Positions 14,639 through 23,581 of a stretch of DNA of 38,035 nucleotides are shown here, one piece after another. The translations under genes were made by a program, and so were the position numbers. This stretch comes from Tepidimonas thermarum (GTDB lineage: Bacteria > Pseudomonadota > Gammaproteobacteria > Burkholderiales > Burkholderiaceae_C), in the NCBI RefSeq assembly GCF_007556705.1, contig NZ_VJOL01000025.1, forward strand, positions 1 to 38,035, written 5' to 3'. The notes beneath the pieces are model-generated. The model had not been told where the DNA came from. It worked only from the letters and a program-made list of their open reading frames with translations, and ran no database searches. Positions within the stretch are counted from its first letter, which is position 1, and the number at the start of each line of letters is the position of its first letter.

Positions 14639-15164
14639 GGCAGTCAAGGAACGTCTGGTAGCGCAGTTGCCGGCCATTGACCCGCGCATCACGGCCGCGC
14701 GCATCAGCATCCATCGCAGTACCCCGCTTTTTGCCGGCAAGCTGCCCGCCATCCTGATCTACACCCGCGACGAGCGCATCGAGGATCAGCCCAATGCTGA
14801 TCCGGGGCTACGGCGCCGCTTGCTCGAACTGTCGGTGGAAATCATCGCCAGTGGTGACGCCGCTGCCGAAGAGGCCGATGTGCTGGCCCAGGCGGTGGAA
14901 GCCATCCTCGATGCCGATGAGACTTTGGGACTGCTGGTCGAAGGCACGCGCCTCACCCGCACCGAGGTCGATCAGGGCGGTGATGGTGACACGCCGGTGC
15001 TGGCCGCTCGATTGTCGTTCGAGGTCAGCTACTGGACCCGACCGCTGGAAACACCCGAGGGGGCGCTGCCGCTGCAGGTGCTCTACAGCTGGGCGCCGCG
15101 CATCGGTATACCTCACGAGCCAGACTACCAACCTCTGCTTGATCCCGCCGGAGCCACGCCATGA
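14610..15164 (+). CDS. Putative tail-completion / terminator protein
   Basis: A 184-residue protein: N-terminal helix (TLIREAVKERLVAQLP), then alternating strands and helices (AILIYTRDERIED, LLELSVEIIASGDAAAEEAD, RLSFEVSYWTRPLETPEGAL). Position between the head-joining gene and baseplate gene V, plus this fold pattern, fit the gpZ or tail-terminator type of protein that caps the tail tube. The start at 14610 follows a purine-rich AAAGGGGG site. The family assignment is tentative. Confidence 0.6.
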   Translation: MKHPRTLIREAVKERLVAQLPAIDPRITAARISIHRSTPLFAGKLPAILIYTRDERIEDQPNADPGLRRRLLELSVEIIASGDAAAEEADVLAQAVEAILDADETLGLLVEGTRLTRTEVDQGGDGDTPVLAARLSFEVSYWTRPLETPEGALPLQVLYSWAPRIGIPHEPDYQPLLDPAGATP

Positions 15165-15637
15165 GCGAACGCCATCTGCACCAGGATATGACCGAGGCCG
15201 AGCGGCGGCTGAGCAACCTGGTGATGCTGGGGCAAGTGGCCGAACTCGATGCATCGAGGGCCCGGGTGCGGGTGCAGGCGGGGCCCATCCTGACCGCATG
15301 GCTGCCGTTTGCCACCGTGCGCGCCGGACCCGACCGCACCTGGCACGCCCCGGAGCCCGGCGAGCAAGTCGTGCTGGTGGCGCCAGGCGGCGATCTCAAC
15401 CAGGCGGTGGTGGTGGGTTCGCTCTACCGCGACGCCTATCCTCCGCCGGCCGACAGCGCCGACATCAGTCGCACCGCATGGAAAGACGGCGCGGTGATGG
15501 AGTACGACCGGGCGCAGCACCACTGGCGTCTGTCGGTACCGTCAGGCGGCAAGATCGTCCTGGAGATCGGCCCCAGCAAGATCGAGATGACGGACGCCGG
15601 CATTCGCCTCACCGCTCCCCGGATTGATCTGAACTGA
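15161..15637 (+). CDS. V: Baseplate assembly protein V (P2 gpV family)
   Basis: A 158-residue protein forming the trimeric central spike of contractile tails. The N-terminal OB-fold region (LVMLGQVAELDASRARVRVQ, TAWLPFATVRAGPDRTWHAP, GEQVVLVAPGGDLNQAVVVG) is diagnostic. The C-terminus (GGKIVLEIGPSKIEMTDAGI) has the repetitive pattern of a beta-helix needle. The ATGA overlap with the previous gene indicates coupling. It is followed by a hairpin and the PAAR gene, whose product would sit on its tip. Confidence 0.93.
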   Translation: MSERHLHQDMTEAERRLSNLVMLGQVAELDASRARVRVQAGPILTAWLPFATVRAGPDRTWHAPEPGEQVVLVAPGGDLNQAVVVGSLYRDAYPPPADSADISRTAWKDGAVMEYDRAQHHWRLSVPSGGKIVLEIGPSKIEMTDAGIRLTAPRIDLN

Positions 15638-15662
15638 ACCTTCCGCAAATGTGCGGAAGGTT
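15637..15662. other. 11-bp perfect hairpin after gene V
   Basis: AACCTTCCGCA (15637-15647) pairs with TGCGGAAGGTT (15652-15662) around a 4-base loop, starting on the last base of the V stop codon. No T-run follows. It may slow or protect the transcript between V and the PAAR gene. Confidence 0.55.
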
Positions 15663-15681
15663 GGCAACCGAGGAGAAAGCA

Positions 15682-15969
15682 ATGCCTGCAGCCACACGTT
15701 TGGGGGATCGCTGCACCGGTCACGGTTGCTGGCCACCCCGGCCTTCTACCGGAGCGAGTGCGACGGTCTTCATCAACGGTATCGGCGCCCACCGCCAAGG
15801 CGATGGCTGGGCCACCCATTGCTGTGGACCGGCCTGCCACGCCAGCACCTTGGCCCAGGGCAGCGCTTCGGTGTTCGTCGATGGCCGGGCGCTGGGGCGC
15901 ATCGGCGACCCGGTCGCCTGTGGATCACGGGTGGCGCAGGGCTCGCCGAATGTCTTTGCGGGTGGGTAG
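15682..15969 (+). CDS. PAAR-domain spike-tip protein
   Basis: A 95-residue PAAR protein that would sharpen the tip of the V spike and help pierce the outer membrane. The motifs are RLGDRCTGHGCWPPRPSTGA, VFINGIGAHRQGD and CHASTLAQGSASVFVDGRAL, ending GSPNVFAGG. The conserved His and Cys residues (CTGHGC, HCCGPACH) would bind one zinc or iron ion. The start at 15682 has AGGAG 6 bases upstream. Nearly the whole protein is the domain, so no toxin is attached. Confidence 0.92.
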   Translation: MPAATRLGDRCTGHGCWPPRPSTGASATVFINGIGAHRQGDGWATHCCGPACHASTLAQGSASVFVDGRALGRIGDPVACGSRVAQGSPNVFAGG

Positions 15970-15999
15970 GCAACAGCTGACCCTTGAGCGCGACGTAAT

Positions 16000-16015
16000 T
16001 GCGCAAATTTGCGCA
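16000..16015. other. Perfect 16-bp palindrome between the PAAR and W genes
   Basis: TGCGCAAATTTGCGCA is perfectly self-complementary and AT-rich at its centre, unlike the GC-rich surroundings; TTTAT follows. It could be an operator or a weak terminator. It sits 33 bases before the W start. Confidence 0.45.
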
Positions 16016-16048
16016 TTTATCCGAATGGGATGAAGGGGGTGCTTTGCG

Positions 16049-16420
16049 ATGAATGGCTTCAACGCCCACACCGGCCAGCCCCTCGCTGGCCTCGATCACC
16101 TGCGCCAGAGCATCGCCGACATCCTCTCCACGCCCCTGAACACCCGGGTGATGCGCCGCGACTACGGCTCTCGCTTGCCGGAACTGATCGATCAGCCCAT
16201 CACGCCACGTCTGGCCGTGGAACTTTACGCCGCCACCGCCGAGGCGCTGCGCCGCTGGGAGCCCCGCTTCAAGCTCACCCGCGTGCGCCTGAGCGACGCG
16301 CGGGCCGGCTGGGTGGAGATCACGCTCGAAGGCGAAGTGCGGCTGCAGGGCTTTGAGGGTCAGACGGTCACCTTGTCGGGGTTGAGCATCGGTGGCAGGA
16401 CCAGCGGAGAGAACCCATGA
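16049..16420 (+). CDS. W: Baseplate protein W / gp25-like
   Basis: A 123-residue wedge component of the baseplate inner ring (GPW_gp25 family, related to lysozyme-like gp25 of T4). Recognisable by LDHLRQSIADILSTPLNTRV, MRRDYGSRLPELIDQPIT and YAATAEALRRWEPRFKLTRV. AAGGGGG is 9 bases upstream of the ATG. Overlaps the J gene by 4 bases (ATGA). The trio W, J, I in this order is standard for P2-type baseplates. Confidence 0.93.
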   Translation: MNGFNAHTGQPLAGLDHLRQSIADILSTPLNTRVMRRDYGSRLPELIDQPITPRLAVELYAATAEALRRWEPRFKLTRVRLSDARAGWVEITLEGEVRLQGFEGQTVTLSGLSIGGRTSGENP

Positions 16421-17268
16421 ATCTGACCACGATGGCCCCGGAACTCGCGGGCCTGCCCACGCCGCAGGTGCTCGAGACCCTGCGCTTTGAGACCGTGTTC
16501 GACGCGCTGCTGCGCGACTTCCAGATGCGCTACCCGCAGTACAGCGCGCTGCTGGCCTCCGACCCGGCGATCAAGCTGATCGAGGTGGCGGCCTACCGCG
16601 AGCTACTGCTGCGCGCCCGTATCAACGAAGCCGCGCGGGCCAATCTGCTGGCCTTTGCGGTGGGCAACGACCTGGAGCACCTGGGGGCCTTCTATGGCGT
16701 TTCCCGGCTGCCCCAGGAGCAAGATGAGCCGCTGCGTCGGCGCATCCGCGCCCGCATCATGGGCTTTGCCAATGCCGGCGGTGCGGCGCACTACCGCTAC
16801 TGGGCCTTGTCGGCTTCTCCGGAAGTGGCCGATGTGGCGGTCGATAGCCCCGGGCCGGGTCGAGTGCGCATCAGCGTGCTGCCCACCGGGCACAGCGACA
16901 CCGTGCCCGAAGCGCTGCTGGACGCCGTGCGCGCCACGGTGCTGCGCGACGACGTGCGGGTGCTGACGGATACCGTGGAAGTGGTGCCGGTCAGTCTGGT
17001 GCCGGTGACGGTCTCCGCCCAGATCTGGCTCTACCCCGACACGCCGATGGCGGTGTTTGACGGGCTGGCGCAGCGACTGACCCAAGCCCTGGCCAAGGAG
17101 GCCGTGCTCGGCTGGGACCTGACCCAGTCCTGGTTGATCGGGCAATTGCAGCAGCCCGGTGTCCACAAGGTCGAGCTCAGTGAGCCGGCCACCGATATCC
17201 GCATCCACAGCACCCAGGCGGTGCGCCTGACCGACGTTCAGCTGACCTTCGCGGGCAGAGACCGGTAA
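16417..17268 (+). CDS. J: Baseplate assembly protein J
   Basis: A 283-residue wedge protein (baseplate J-like). Typical segments are FETVFDALLRDFQMRYPQYS, IEVAAYRELLLRARINEAAR, NLLAFAVGNDLEHLGAFYGV and PGPGRVRISVLPTGH. It binds W and I to form the wedge triangle. The length is in the family range. Translation is coupled to W by an ATGA overlap. A 37-base interval containing an AGGAGG site separates it from gene I. Confidence 0.94.
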   Translation: MNLTTMAPELAGLPTPQVLETLRFETVFDALLRDFQMRYPQYSALLASDPAIKLIEVAAYRELLLRARINEAARANLLAFAVGNDLEHLGAFYGVSRLPQEQDEPLRRRIRARIMGFANAGGAAHYRYWALSASPEVADVAVDSPGPGRVRISVLPTGHSDTVPEALLDAVRATVLRDDVRVLTDTVEVVPVSLVPVTVSAQIWLYPDTPMAVFDGLAQRLTQALAKEAVLGWDLTQSWLIGQLQQPGVHKVELSEPATDIRIHSTQAVRLTDVQLTFAGRDR

Positions 17269-17305
17269 GCGCGCCGCCCTGGGGTTTCTCTACCCAGGAG
17301 GGCGC

Positions 17306-18877
17306 ATGACATCGGATCACCTGCTGCCGCCCAACGCCACGGCACTCGAATGTTCGCTCTCCCTCTCGACCGATCTGCTGGCCCGACTGGGAGGCGAGAC
17401 TGAGTCCCTCAAGGGGTTCAAGACCGACCCCAGCGACAGTCTCTTGCCCTGGCTGATCTGGGAATATGGCCTGGGCGAATTGTTGCCCTACCTGCCCGAT
17501 CCTCGCCGGGCCATTGCCGAGGGTATCCGCTGGCAACGCCTGCGCGGCACCCCGGCAGCGCTCACGACCGCCCTGTCCTGGATCGGCGCGACCGCCACGG
17601 TCGAGCAGGAAACCCCCGGCATTCACTTCGCCGAGTTCCAGTTCGATCCGGGTCAGGTACTGGATGACGATGGAACCATCGCCAACCTGATCGCGATGGC
17701 CCGGCTGTCGGCACCAGCCCGATCCCGCCTGTCACGCATCTACCACGGCTGGGATCTGCGCCGTCTGGTGCCGGGTGAGAGTCGGCTGGGCGAGGCGCTG
17801 CTGTCGGATCACAGTGGCGTGTTCTGGCGAGATGGGCAGACCAAGCTGTCGTTTGGCCGTGTCCGCCAATTGGCGAACCCTCCGCCCGACATCGTGCTGG
17901 CGCCCGCGCGGGAAGCCGTGCGCTTTGCGATCGCGCGCCTGATGGATCGCTACTTGTTGAGCTTCTCGGCCCTGGGTGATCCGGGCCATACGCCCAACGA
18001 GGAGATCCTGCATTCGCACCTGTTCACGCTGGCCAATGCGCTGGGCGTCCCCGATCCGGTTGGGGTGCGACCCGAGCGCAAGTTCTGCCGGGCGATGGTG
18101 GTGCTCTCGGACAGCACGCCCTTGGGCGACATCAACGCCAACCTGCCGAGGTTTGTCTGGCAGGAACACGGCGAACAATTCGGACTCGGTAAGGGCACCT
18201 TGTCCGAATCGGATCATCGCCTGCGCCGGGTGGAAGTGCTGGAGCGATTCAGGCGGGCGCATACGAGTGACCTGGTCGTGCCGACCTTGAGTCTGCTGGC
18301 CCACCGCGACCATCTCGCTGTTCACCGGGTCCAGGCCCGTGCCGATCAGGCGCTGGGGATGTGGGCCTTGGGCGAGTCCGTACCCAGCCTCGACCGGGGT
18401 TTTGTGCGGCGTGATCACGCCCGGAGCAATCCAGCTCTACCCGATGCGGCCGGCTGGCGGCCACGCCTGTACCAACGGGCGCAGGTGGTGCTCAGTGAGG
18501 TCATTCTGGGCGAGGTCAATACCCGCACGCCCCGGCGAGCACTGTTGCGCACCCGGCCTGTTGCCCGACTGGGTGATCTCACCTTGGGTGACCTGGCCGA
18601 GATCGAATGGCGGCCACTCACCGAGATGCAAATTTGCACATCGGTACTGACGCCGCCGCTGCCCTATGACTTTGAAGACGCTGCAGCAAGAATGCTGCGC
18701 CTGCTGTCTCAGGCCACTGAGCCCTATGTCTCGGCGGTGCTGCAGCCGGCACGGATCTCGACTGCCAGTGTCCGTGCTGCTTGGCGCGGCCAAACCTGGA
18801 CCGGCGTGCGCTGGCCGACTTCAACCTGGACCGACACCCGCGAGCTGATCGGCAGCGCCCACAGCACGCAGTCCTGA
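17306..18877 (+). CDS. I: Tail protein I with a long C-terminal extension
   Basis: Residues ~1-180 match P2 gpI-type wedge proteins (LLPPNATALECSLSLSTDLL, LLPWLIWEYGLGELLPYLPD, GTPAALTTALSWIG). P2 gpI is about 180 residues; this protein is 523. The extra ~340 residues contain repeated R-A-Q-V-V-L-S and R-F-V-x-R-D-H-like strands and may hold a fibre-attachment module. AGGAGG (17296-17301) marks the start. I find no sign of a fused second gene (no internal strong ribosome site seen), so it is probably one enlarged protein. Confidence 0.82.
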   Translation: MTSDHLLPPNATALECSLSLSTDLLARLGGETESLKGFKTDPSDSLLPWLIWEYGLGELLPYLPDPRRAIAEGIRWQRLRGTPAALTTALSWIGATATVEQETPGIHFAEFQFDPGQVLDDDGTIANLIAMARLSAPARSRLSRIYHGWDLRRLVPGESRLGEALLSDHSGVFWRDGQTKLSFGRVRQLANPPPDIVLAPAREAVRFAIARLMDRYLLSFSALGDPGHTPNEEILHSHLFTLANALGVPDPVGVRPERKFCRAMVVLSDSTPLGDINANLPRFVWQEHGEQFGLGKGTLSESDHRLRRVEVLERFRRAHTSDLVVPTLSLLAHRDHLAVHRVQARADQALGMWALGESVPSLDRGFVRRDHARSNPALPDAAGWRPRLYQRAQVVLSEVILGEVNTRTPRRALLRTRPVARLGDLTLGDLAEIEWRPLTEMQICTSVLTPPLPYDFEDAAARMLRLLSQATEPYVSAVLQPARISTASVRAAWRGQTWTGVRWPTSTWTDTRELIGSAHSTQS

Positions 18878-18910
18878 TTTCTTGACCCTTTTCATTTCCT
18901 GGAGCACCCG

Positions 18911-19603
18911 ATGGCCATCCTGACTGCCAGCGGTCGCGCGGCCCTTGCCGCCGCGATCAAAGAACAAACCCTGCATCTCGCCCTGGGCGAGGGCGATCCG
19001 CTGTGGGACACCACCAAGGCGATCAGCACACCTTTTGACGAGGCGGGTGTGATCGAGCTGGGCTTTACGCACCTGGCCGACATTCGCGTCACCTCGCTGG
19101 ATGACCAGACCGAATACGCGCTCGACATCGACTACAGCGCCAATGCCCGTGAGGGCGTGATCCGGCGTCTGCCTGACAGCACCATCCCGGAAGGCGGTGA
19201 CGTCACCGTCCACTTCAAGGTCACGCACCCGCCCGAGTCGATTGGCCAGACGGCGCTCTTGCGCGAAGTCGGCCGCCGGGTGGTGGATGAGGTGCATTTC
19301 GTTGCCGCCGACCCCGAGGGTGAGATCGTGGTGCCGACCGGGCGATACCGACTCTCGGTTGAGCCGACCAACCATCTGTTCATCCGGGTGCGTTTCGACT
19401 TCGAGGATGCCGCCACCAGCGTGGTGCGCGAGCAAGGCCTCTTCGTCGGCACCCAGACCGATCCCGCTTTGCCCATCGGGCAGAAGTTCTTCATTCCAGC
19501 CCAGATCACCGATCCGGGCATTTTGCTCGTGCTGCAGAACTCGGTGCCCATCGTGCGCCAGCCCAGCACGCGCGAGACCTTCGAATTCGTTGTCACGTTT
19601 TAA
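18911..19603 (+). CDS. Hypothetical phage tail/baseplate protein (230 aa)
   Basis: Beta-rich protein starting MAILTASGRAALAAAIKEQT, a beginning shared by fibre-attachment and tail-collar type proteins encoded just after gene I. The middle has alternating polar/hydrophobic strands (YRLSVEPTNHLFIRVRFDF). No enzyme motif is visible. TGGAG is upstream of the ATG. Placed between the I gene and a very large DUF4815 protein, it probably belongs to the distal baseplate. Confidence 0.72.
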   Translation: MAILTASGRAALAAAIKEQTLHLALGEGDPLWDTTKAISTPFDEAGVIELGFTHLADIRVTSLDDQTEYALDIDYSANAREGVIRRLPDSTIPEGGDVTVHFKVTHPPESIGQTALLREVGRRVVDEVHFVAADPEGEIVVPTGRYRLSVEPTNHLFIRVRFDFEDAATSVVREQGLFVGTQTDPALPIGQKFFIPAQITDPGILLVLQNSVPIVRQPSTRETFEFVVTF

Positions 19604-19615
19604 GCGAGGCCATCC

Positions 19616-22600
19616 ATGATCGAGCGTTACTACAACCTGTTTGACCCGGCCAAGCACTACACCCAGCTCTTGTTCCGCGCCGGCGATGGCCTGCAGTCCC
19701 GAGAGCTCAACGAGATCCAGGCCACCCTGATCCACCGCCTGCAGGGCGTGGCCGATGCGCTGCTCAAGGATGGCGACATCGTCAGCGGGGCCAACCTGCA
19801 GATCGATGCCGACACGGGGCTGGTCACCCTGGAAGCCGGCCGCGTCTATCTGCGTGGCGCCGTGCGCGAGGTGCCGGCTGCGAGTTTCACCGTCCCCACC
19901 ACCGGCCGTATTGCGGTCGGCGTGCGCTTCACCACCCGCACCATCACTGAACTCGAAGATCCCAACCTGCGCGAACCCGCCGTCGGCGTGCGCAACTACC
20001 AGGAGCCGGGTGCGGGTCGTCTGCAAGAGACGCTCGCCTGGGGCTGGGAAGGTGCCGGCACCAGTGACGGTCAGCCCGGCGACTTTCACGCCATCTATGC
20101 GCTGGACAACGGCATCCTCGAGAACCGCCGCCAGCCGCCCGTGCTCGATGGCGTGATCGCGAGCCTGGCGCGCTACGACTATGACGCCAACGGCCACTAT
20201 GTGACCGAAGGGCTGGGCGTGCGTTTCCTCAGCACCGATACCGATGCCCAAGAGCACATCTTCTCGGTCGCCGAGGGCCGTGCCAACATCGACGGTTTCA
20301 AAGTCGAGCGCAGCCAGTCGCAGCGCCTGCGGCTGCCCATCGACCCGGATCTGCAGCGGGTGTCCTCGGAACCGCAGGTGTTCAATGACAGCGGCAATGG
20401 CACGATGGTGGTGACCATCAACCGCCCGCCGCTCGCCCAGGTGCTCGACATCAAGGTCACGCAGCAGAAGACCGAGACCGTCGTGCACGGTGCCTTCACC
20501 GGTTCGCGCGATGTGCTGACCGAGCCGACGGTGGTCGCCGTGCTGGAGGTCAAGCAAGGCACGACCACCTACACCCAAGGCAGCGACTACAAGGTGGTGG
20601 GCGATGAGATCGACTGGTCGCCCGGCGGCGCTGAGCCGGCACCCGGATCGAGCTACCAGGTCACCTACCAGTACATCGCCAGCGTCACGCCGACGGACTT
20701 GACCGACACCGGCTTCAAGGTCGCGGACGTGGTGCAGGGTTCCACTATGTACATCGACTACCAGTGGAAGCTGCCGCGCGTGGATGTGCTGGCGCTCACC
20801 GCCGATGGCCAGGTCGAGCGCATCAAGGGCATCAGCCAGGTGAGGAACCCCGTCGCGCCCACGGTGCCCGCCTCGCGTCTGGCATTGGTCGAGATCGCCT
20901 ACGACTGGCGCAGTGGTTCGGAGCCCGAGGTCAGGAATGTGGCGATTCGCACCATCAAGGTCTCGGAATTGACCGCGATGCAGCGCCAGATTGCCGACCT
21001 CTACGATCTCATGGCCCTGGAGCGCCTGCGCGTGGATGCCAACATCCGTGAGCCCGCCGCCAAGAAGGGCCTGTTCGTGGACAACTTCCTCGACGATGAC
21101 CTGCGCGACCAGGGTGTGGCGCAGACCGGGGCGATTGTGGCCGGTGTCCTCACCTTGCCGATCACGGCATCCGCCCAGCACGCCAAGGAGAACGGCAACA
21201 CCCTCATCACGCTGGATTACACACTGACCCCGGTGATCGAGCAGCTGGCCCGTACCGGGTCGATGAAGATCAACCCCTACCAGGCCTTCGAGCCGGTGCC
21301 GGCCCGGGTCACCTTGAACCCGGCTGTCGACCAGTTCACCGTCACCAACACCACCTGGGCGTCCGACGTCACCGAGCGCCTGATCACCGGCAGCGGTGTG
21401 CTCGAGCAGGTCGTCGAGGTTCGCCGTTCGGAGCAGGTGCTGGCCTCCTCGAGTGTGGAAGCGCAGTTTCTGCGCAGCCTCAACGTCGCCTATCGGGTGG
21501 AAGGCTTCGGACCCGGCGAGGCGCTGGCCGCTTTGCGCTTTGACGGTATCGGGATCGCGCAGCCTGCGGGCACCGCTGCCAATGCCTCGGGCATCTTGAC
21601 GGGTACGTTCCAGATCCCGCAGGCCATCCCGGCTGGCGCCAAGCTGGTGGAATTCCTCGGGGCGGGTGGCAGTTATGGCTCCGCCACCTACGTCGGTCGG
21701 GGTCAGATCGTGACGGAGACCCGTCGTCGCATCCTGACCACGGTAGTGCGTCGCTGGGACCCGTTGGCGCAAACCTTCACGCTGCCCGAACGCCGCACCA
21801 TCGGCGCTCTGGAGCTGTGGTTCACCACCAAAGGGGGTTCGGCACCCGTCATCGTGCAAATCCGCGAGACCCAAGTCGGCATCCCGACCACCACGGTGCT
21901 GACCGAAGGCCGATTGCTGGCGTCCGACATCAAGACCGACGGCAACCCGACCCGGATCACCCTCGATCCGGTGGCACTCGAGGCCAACCGCGAGTACGCC
22001 ATCGTGGTGCTCACCGACGATGCGAACCACGCCGTGTCGGTGGCCGAGCTCGGCAAGTACGACCCGCGCACCGGTTGGGTGACGGCGCAGCCCTACCAGA
22101 TCGGGGTACTGCTCTCGTCCTCCAACGGCATCACCTGGACACCGCACCAGACGCAGGACCTGACGTTTCGACTCTTGGGTTGCCGCTTCACGCAGCAGTC
22201 CAAGACGATCAGTTTGGGCCAGTACACGGTGACCAACCTGTCGGATGTGATGGCGCTCGCGGGCGTCGAGCGTCCGGCCGCCGGTACCGATGTGCAGTTC
22301 CTGGCGACCGATGCGCAAGGGCGCACTTACACCCTGTCGGAAGGCCAGGGGTTGGCCTTGAGCGAGAAGATCTCGGGCAACCTGGCGGTGTCGGCCAAGC
22401 TGACTGGCACGGAGACGGCCAGTCCGATCCTCTACCCGGGCACGCAGCTGGTGTTCGGCACGCTGGAGGCCGCTGGCGACTACCTGTCGCGTGCGATTCC
22501 GGCTGCTGCCACCTTCAATGTGTCCGTCACCTTCGATGCGCTCACCCCCGGCACGTCCAGTGTCACGGTGCAGGCCGAGTCCGGCACGCCAGGCAGTTTT

Positions 22601-22777
22601 ACAGACCTGGCGCTGGACAAGGGCGTGGAAGTGGGCAACGGCTGGGTCGAGCGCACCTACAAGGCCAGCAGCCTCGTTGGCGTCGGTGCCGACCGCACCA
22701 CGCGCGTGAAGCTGGCGTTGTCCGGCAATCCCCAGCACCGGCCCTTCGTGCGCAACCTGCGCGTCATCGTCACCTGA
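19616..22777 (+). CDS. DUF4815 protein, large baseplate/fibre component
   Basis: A 1053-residue protein. The first ~130 residues (YYNLFDPAKHYTQLLFRAGD, GLQSRELNEIQATLIHRLQG, LEAGRVYLRGAVREVPAASF) are the DUF4815 signature, found in large structural proteins of contractile-tailed phages. The rest is beta-rich, with strand-turn modules (FQIPQAIPAGAKLVEFLGAG; FTLPERRTIGALELWF) that suggest tandem beta-sandwich domains. It probably links the baseplate wedges to the adhesins encoded next. Its length and lack of enzymatic motifs fit a structural role. Confidence 0.82.
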   Translation: MIERYYNLFDPAKHYTQLLFRAGDGLQSRELNEIQATLIHRLQGVADALLKDGDIVSGANLQIDADTGLVTLEAGRVYLRGAVREVPAASFTVPTTGRIAVGVRFTTRTITELEDPNLREPAVGVRNYQEPGAGRLQETLAWGWEGAGTSDGQPGDFHAIYALDNGILENRRQPPVLDGVIASLARYDYDANGHYVTEGLGVRFLSTDTDAQEHIFSVAEGRANIDGFKVERSQSQRLRLPIDPDLQRVSSEPQVFNDSGNGTMVVTINRPPLAQVLDIKVTQQKTETVVHGAFTGSRDVLTEPTVVAVLEVKQGTTTYTQGSDYKVVGDEIDWSPGGAEPAPGSSYQVTYQYIASVTPTDLTDTGFKVADVVQGSTMYIDYQWKLPRVDVLALTADGQVERIKGISQVRNPVAPTVPASRLALVEIAYDWRSGSEPEVRNVAIRTIKVSELTAMQRQIADLYDLMALERLRVDANIREPAAKKGLFVDNFLDDDLRDQGVAQTGAIVAGVLTLPITASAQHAKENGNTLITLDYTLTPVIEQLARTGSMKINPYQAFEPVPARVTLNPAVDQFTVTNTTWASDVTERLITGSGVLEQVVEVRRSEQVLASSSVEAQFLRSLNVAYRVEGFGPGEALAALRFDGIGIAQPAGTAANASGILTGTFQIPQAIPAGAKLVEFLGAGGSYGSATYVGRGQIVTETRRRILTTVVRRWDPLAQTFTLPERRTIGALELWFTTKGGSAPVIVQIRETQVGIPTTTVLTEGRLLASDIKTDGNPTRITLDPVALEANREYAIVVLTDDANHAVSVAELGKYDPRTGWVTAQPYQIGVLLSSSNGITWTPHQTQDLTFRLLGCRFTQQSKTISLGQYTVTNLSDVMALAGVERPAAGTDVQFLATDAQGRTYTLSEGQGLALSEKISGNLAVSAKLTGTETASPILYPGTQLVFGTLEAAGDYLSRAIPAAATFNVSVTFDALTPGTSSVTVQAESGTPGSFTDLALDKGVEVGNGWVERTYKASSLVGVGADRTTRVKLALSGNPQHRPFVRNLRVIVT

Positions 22778-22789
22778 TGGGGGTGAGCG

Positions 22790-22996
22790 ATGACCCAGGA
22801 GCGCACGCCGCGCGGCTATCCATTGCCGCACCCCGAGCACCTGCTGTCTGAAGACGTCCTCAACCTGCGCGAGGCCCTCACCCGCATCGATGCGGATGTG
22901 GCCGCGCAGGAGGCGTCTACCCAGCAGGGGCAAGATCAACTCGCCGAACGGCTGCACCGCCAGCAACTGCGGGTGTTTCACCAGTTCGGCTTTTAA
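22790..22996 (+). CDS. Small hypothetical tail-region protein (68 aa)
   Basis: Begins MTQERTPRGYPLPHPEHLLS and continues with a helical, Gln-rich coiled-coil-like part (LNLREALTRIDADVAAQEAS, QLAERLHRQQLRVFHQF). It starts 12 bases after the DUF4815 stop. The PHPEN/PHPEH-type N-terminus with a following helix is common in short proteins that anchor fibres; this is an inference. No family recognised. Confidence 0.65.
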   Translation: MTQERTPRGYPLPHPEHLLSEDVLNLREALTRIDADVAAQEASTQQGQDQLAERLHRQQLRVFHQFGF

Positions 22997-23008
22997 GGAG
23001 CACACCCC

Positions 23009-23569
23009 ATGGCCAAAGACCCCTTGCTGCGCGATGCGGTGCGCGCGATCAAAGCCAAGATCGAAACCGCCGCCGAGATCGCCACACCCGAAGAGCTGGC
23101 CTATCTCGGCACCGCCATCGACCGCATCGGTGGTCGCGCCACCGTCCTCGAGGTCGAGGAAATGGGCGACATCAAGATGGCGGAGATCTCGGCGCACGCG
23201 ACCGCCGTAGAGACAGCGACGCTCGACACCATCGCCACGGCCGCCGATGTGGCCATTGCCAACGTCACGGCCACCAAGACAGCGGCCGAGACCGCGATCA
23301 CCGCCACCAAGACGGCAGCGGAATCCTCGGTCACCCAGACCAAGAACGCGGCCTTGGCCGTGATGGCGCAGACCGAGGCCAGCACGGTGGCCACGGTCAA
23401 TGCCGCTGCCCAGACCGCGATCCAGCAATCGGCCAGTGCTCGCGACCAGGCGATTGCCGCCGCGCAAAGCGCGGCCAACCAGGCCGTGGCCACGGCGCAA
23501 GCCGCTGCCAACAGCGTCACCCAGCAACTGGTGCTGGGGCGCAAGACCTTCTTCCTTGCCCAACTCTAA
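23009..23569 (+). CDS. Alanine-rich coiled-coil fibre-like protein
   Basis: A 186-residue protein. The N-terminus (LLRDAVRAIKAKIETAAEIA) is followed by a long Ala/Thr-rich helical repeat (~50-165: TATKTAAETAITATKTAAES, AAAQTAIQQSASARDQAIAA), likely a trimeric coiled-coil shaft. It ends with a short hydrophobic cap (LVLGRKTFFLAQL). Such shafts are usual in tail-fibre subunits. AAGGAG is upstream of the ATG. The next genes could encode the parts it holds. Confidence 0.7.
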   Translation: MAKDPLLRDAVRAIKAKIETAAEIATPEELAYLGTAIDRIGGRATVLEVEEMGDIKMAEISAHATAVETATLDTIATAADVAIANVTATKTAAETAITATKTAAESSVTQTKNAALAVMAQTEASTVATVNAAAQTAIQQSASARDQAIAAAQSAANQAVATAQAAANSVTQQLVLGRKTFFLAQL

Positions 23570-23581
23570 GGAGCCCCCTCG

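Noticed and set aside
18627-18638. Palindrome TGCAAATTTGCA inside the I gene
   Set aside because: Only 12 bp and within a coding sequence; likely chance, though similar to the 16000-16015 palindrome.
18821-23563. A 1580-codon open frame on the minus strand
   Set aside because: It lies antisense to clear structural genes (I, 18911, DUF4815 and others), has low-complexity His/Gly/Arg-rich composition and no domain. Long antisense frames are expected in GC-rich coding DNA.
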